Below are positions 5,018-5,018 of a stretch of DNA of 5,018 bases, piece after piece. A program made the position numbers and the translations under genes. Origin of the DNA: Bacteroidales bacterium (lineage in GTDB: Bacteria; Bacteroidota; Bacteroidia; Bacteroidales; UBA3663); contig JAGBQS010000009.1 in the NCBI GenBank assembly GCA_017632695.1, forward strand, positions 1-5,018, written 5' to 3'. The notes under the pieces are model-generated. The model did not search any database, was not told the origin of the DNA, and worked only from the letters and a program-made list of their open reading frames with translations. The number at the start of each line of letters is the position of its first letter. The stretch's first letter is position 1.

Positions 5018-5018
5018 A
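4924..5018 (+). other. Alternative open frame at the contig end, probable coding after a frameshift or chimeric join
   Basis: One base out of the frame of the secreted-protein gene, the plus strand is open from 4924 to the window edge. From 4936 it reads GDENQEEAAAAQMCYQAGL then GIDDYSLL. This is balanced, helical and protein-like, whereas the annotated frame over the same bases is Arg/Pro-rich. The bases are also more G/C-rich than the gene before them. I do not recognise the peptide. A missing G in the run GGGG at 4936-4939 would fuse the two frames; a chimeric join would also explain the pattern. Confidence 0.4.

Overview
The window looks like a chromosomal piece from a member of the Bacteroidales, with a Prevotella- or Bacteroides-like character. 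The clues are three promoter-like sites with the Bacteroidetes -7 motif TAnnTTTG (two of them with a matching -33 TTG/TTTG), A/T-rich leaders with little or no Shine-Dalgarno sequence, lipoprotein signals typical of the phylum, and close resemblance of the genes to Bacteroidetes families. I could not run a search, so the genus is left open.

Layout. On the minus strand lies ribD (79-1200), the bifunctional deaminase/reductase of riboflavin synthesis. It is preceded by a complete FMN riboswitch (1302-1412), two hairpins that could act as expression platforms (1206-1254 and 1268-1291), and a promoter (1423-1453) that would start the RNA almost exactly at the aptamer. About 130 bp of divergent intergenic DNA, holding two dyads, separates this promoter from the plus-strand promoter of gpmI (1585-1616). 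gpmI (1648-3177) is an intact cofactor-independent phosphoglycerate mutase of glycolysis and gluconeogenesis. It is followed 24 bp later by a small alanine-rich coiled-coil lipoprotein (3202-3447), then by a lipoprotein that looks like a Cthe_2159-type carbohydrate-binding beta-helix protein (3476-4333). No terminator is visible until 4345-4388, so these three genes probably form one transcription unit. A new promoter (-7 at 4425-4432) then serves a secreted protein (from 4526) with a carbohydrate-binding-module-like domain.

Points for a second look. (1) The small lipoprotein ends at a TAG, but the same frame continues for 17 sense codons in perfect heptad register to a TAA. This suggests a recent nonsense change, a sequence error, or stop readthrough; the extended frame overlaps the start of the next gene. 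(2) The last gene appears to change frame, and probably identity, near 4930-4940. This may be a frameshift or a chimeric join close to the contig end. (3) The riboswitch has two alternative base-pairing switches that can be drawn directly from the sequence. I see no CRISPR array, tRNA, rRNA, insertion sequence or defence system, and nothing that I can defend as a wholly new system.
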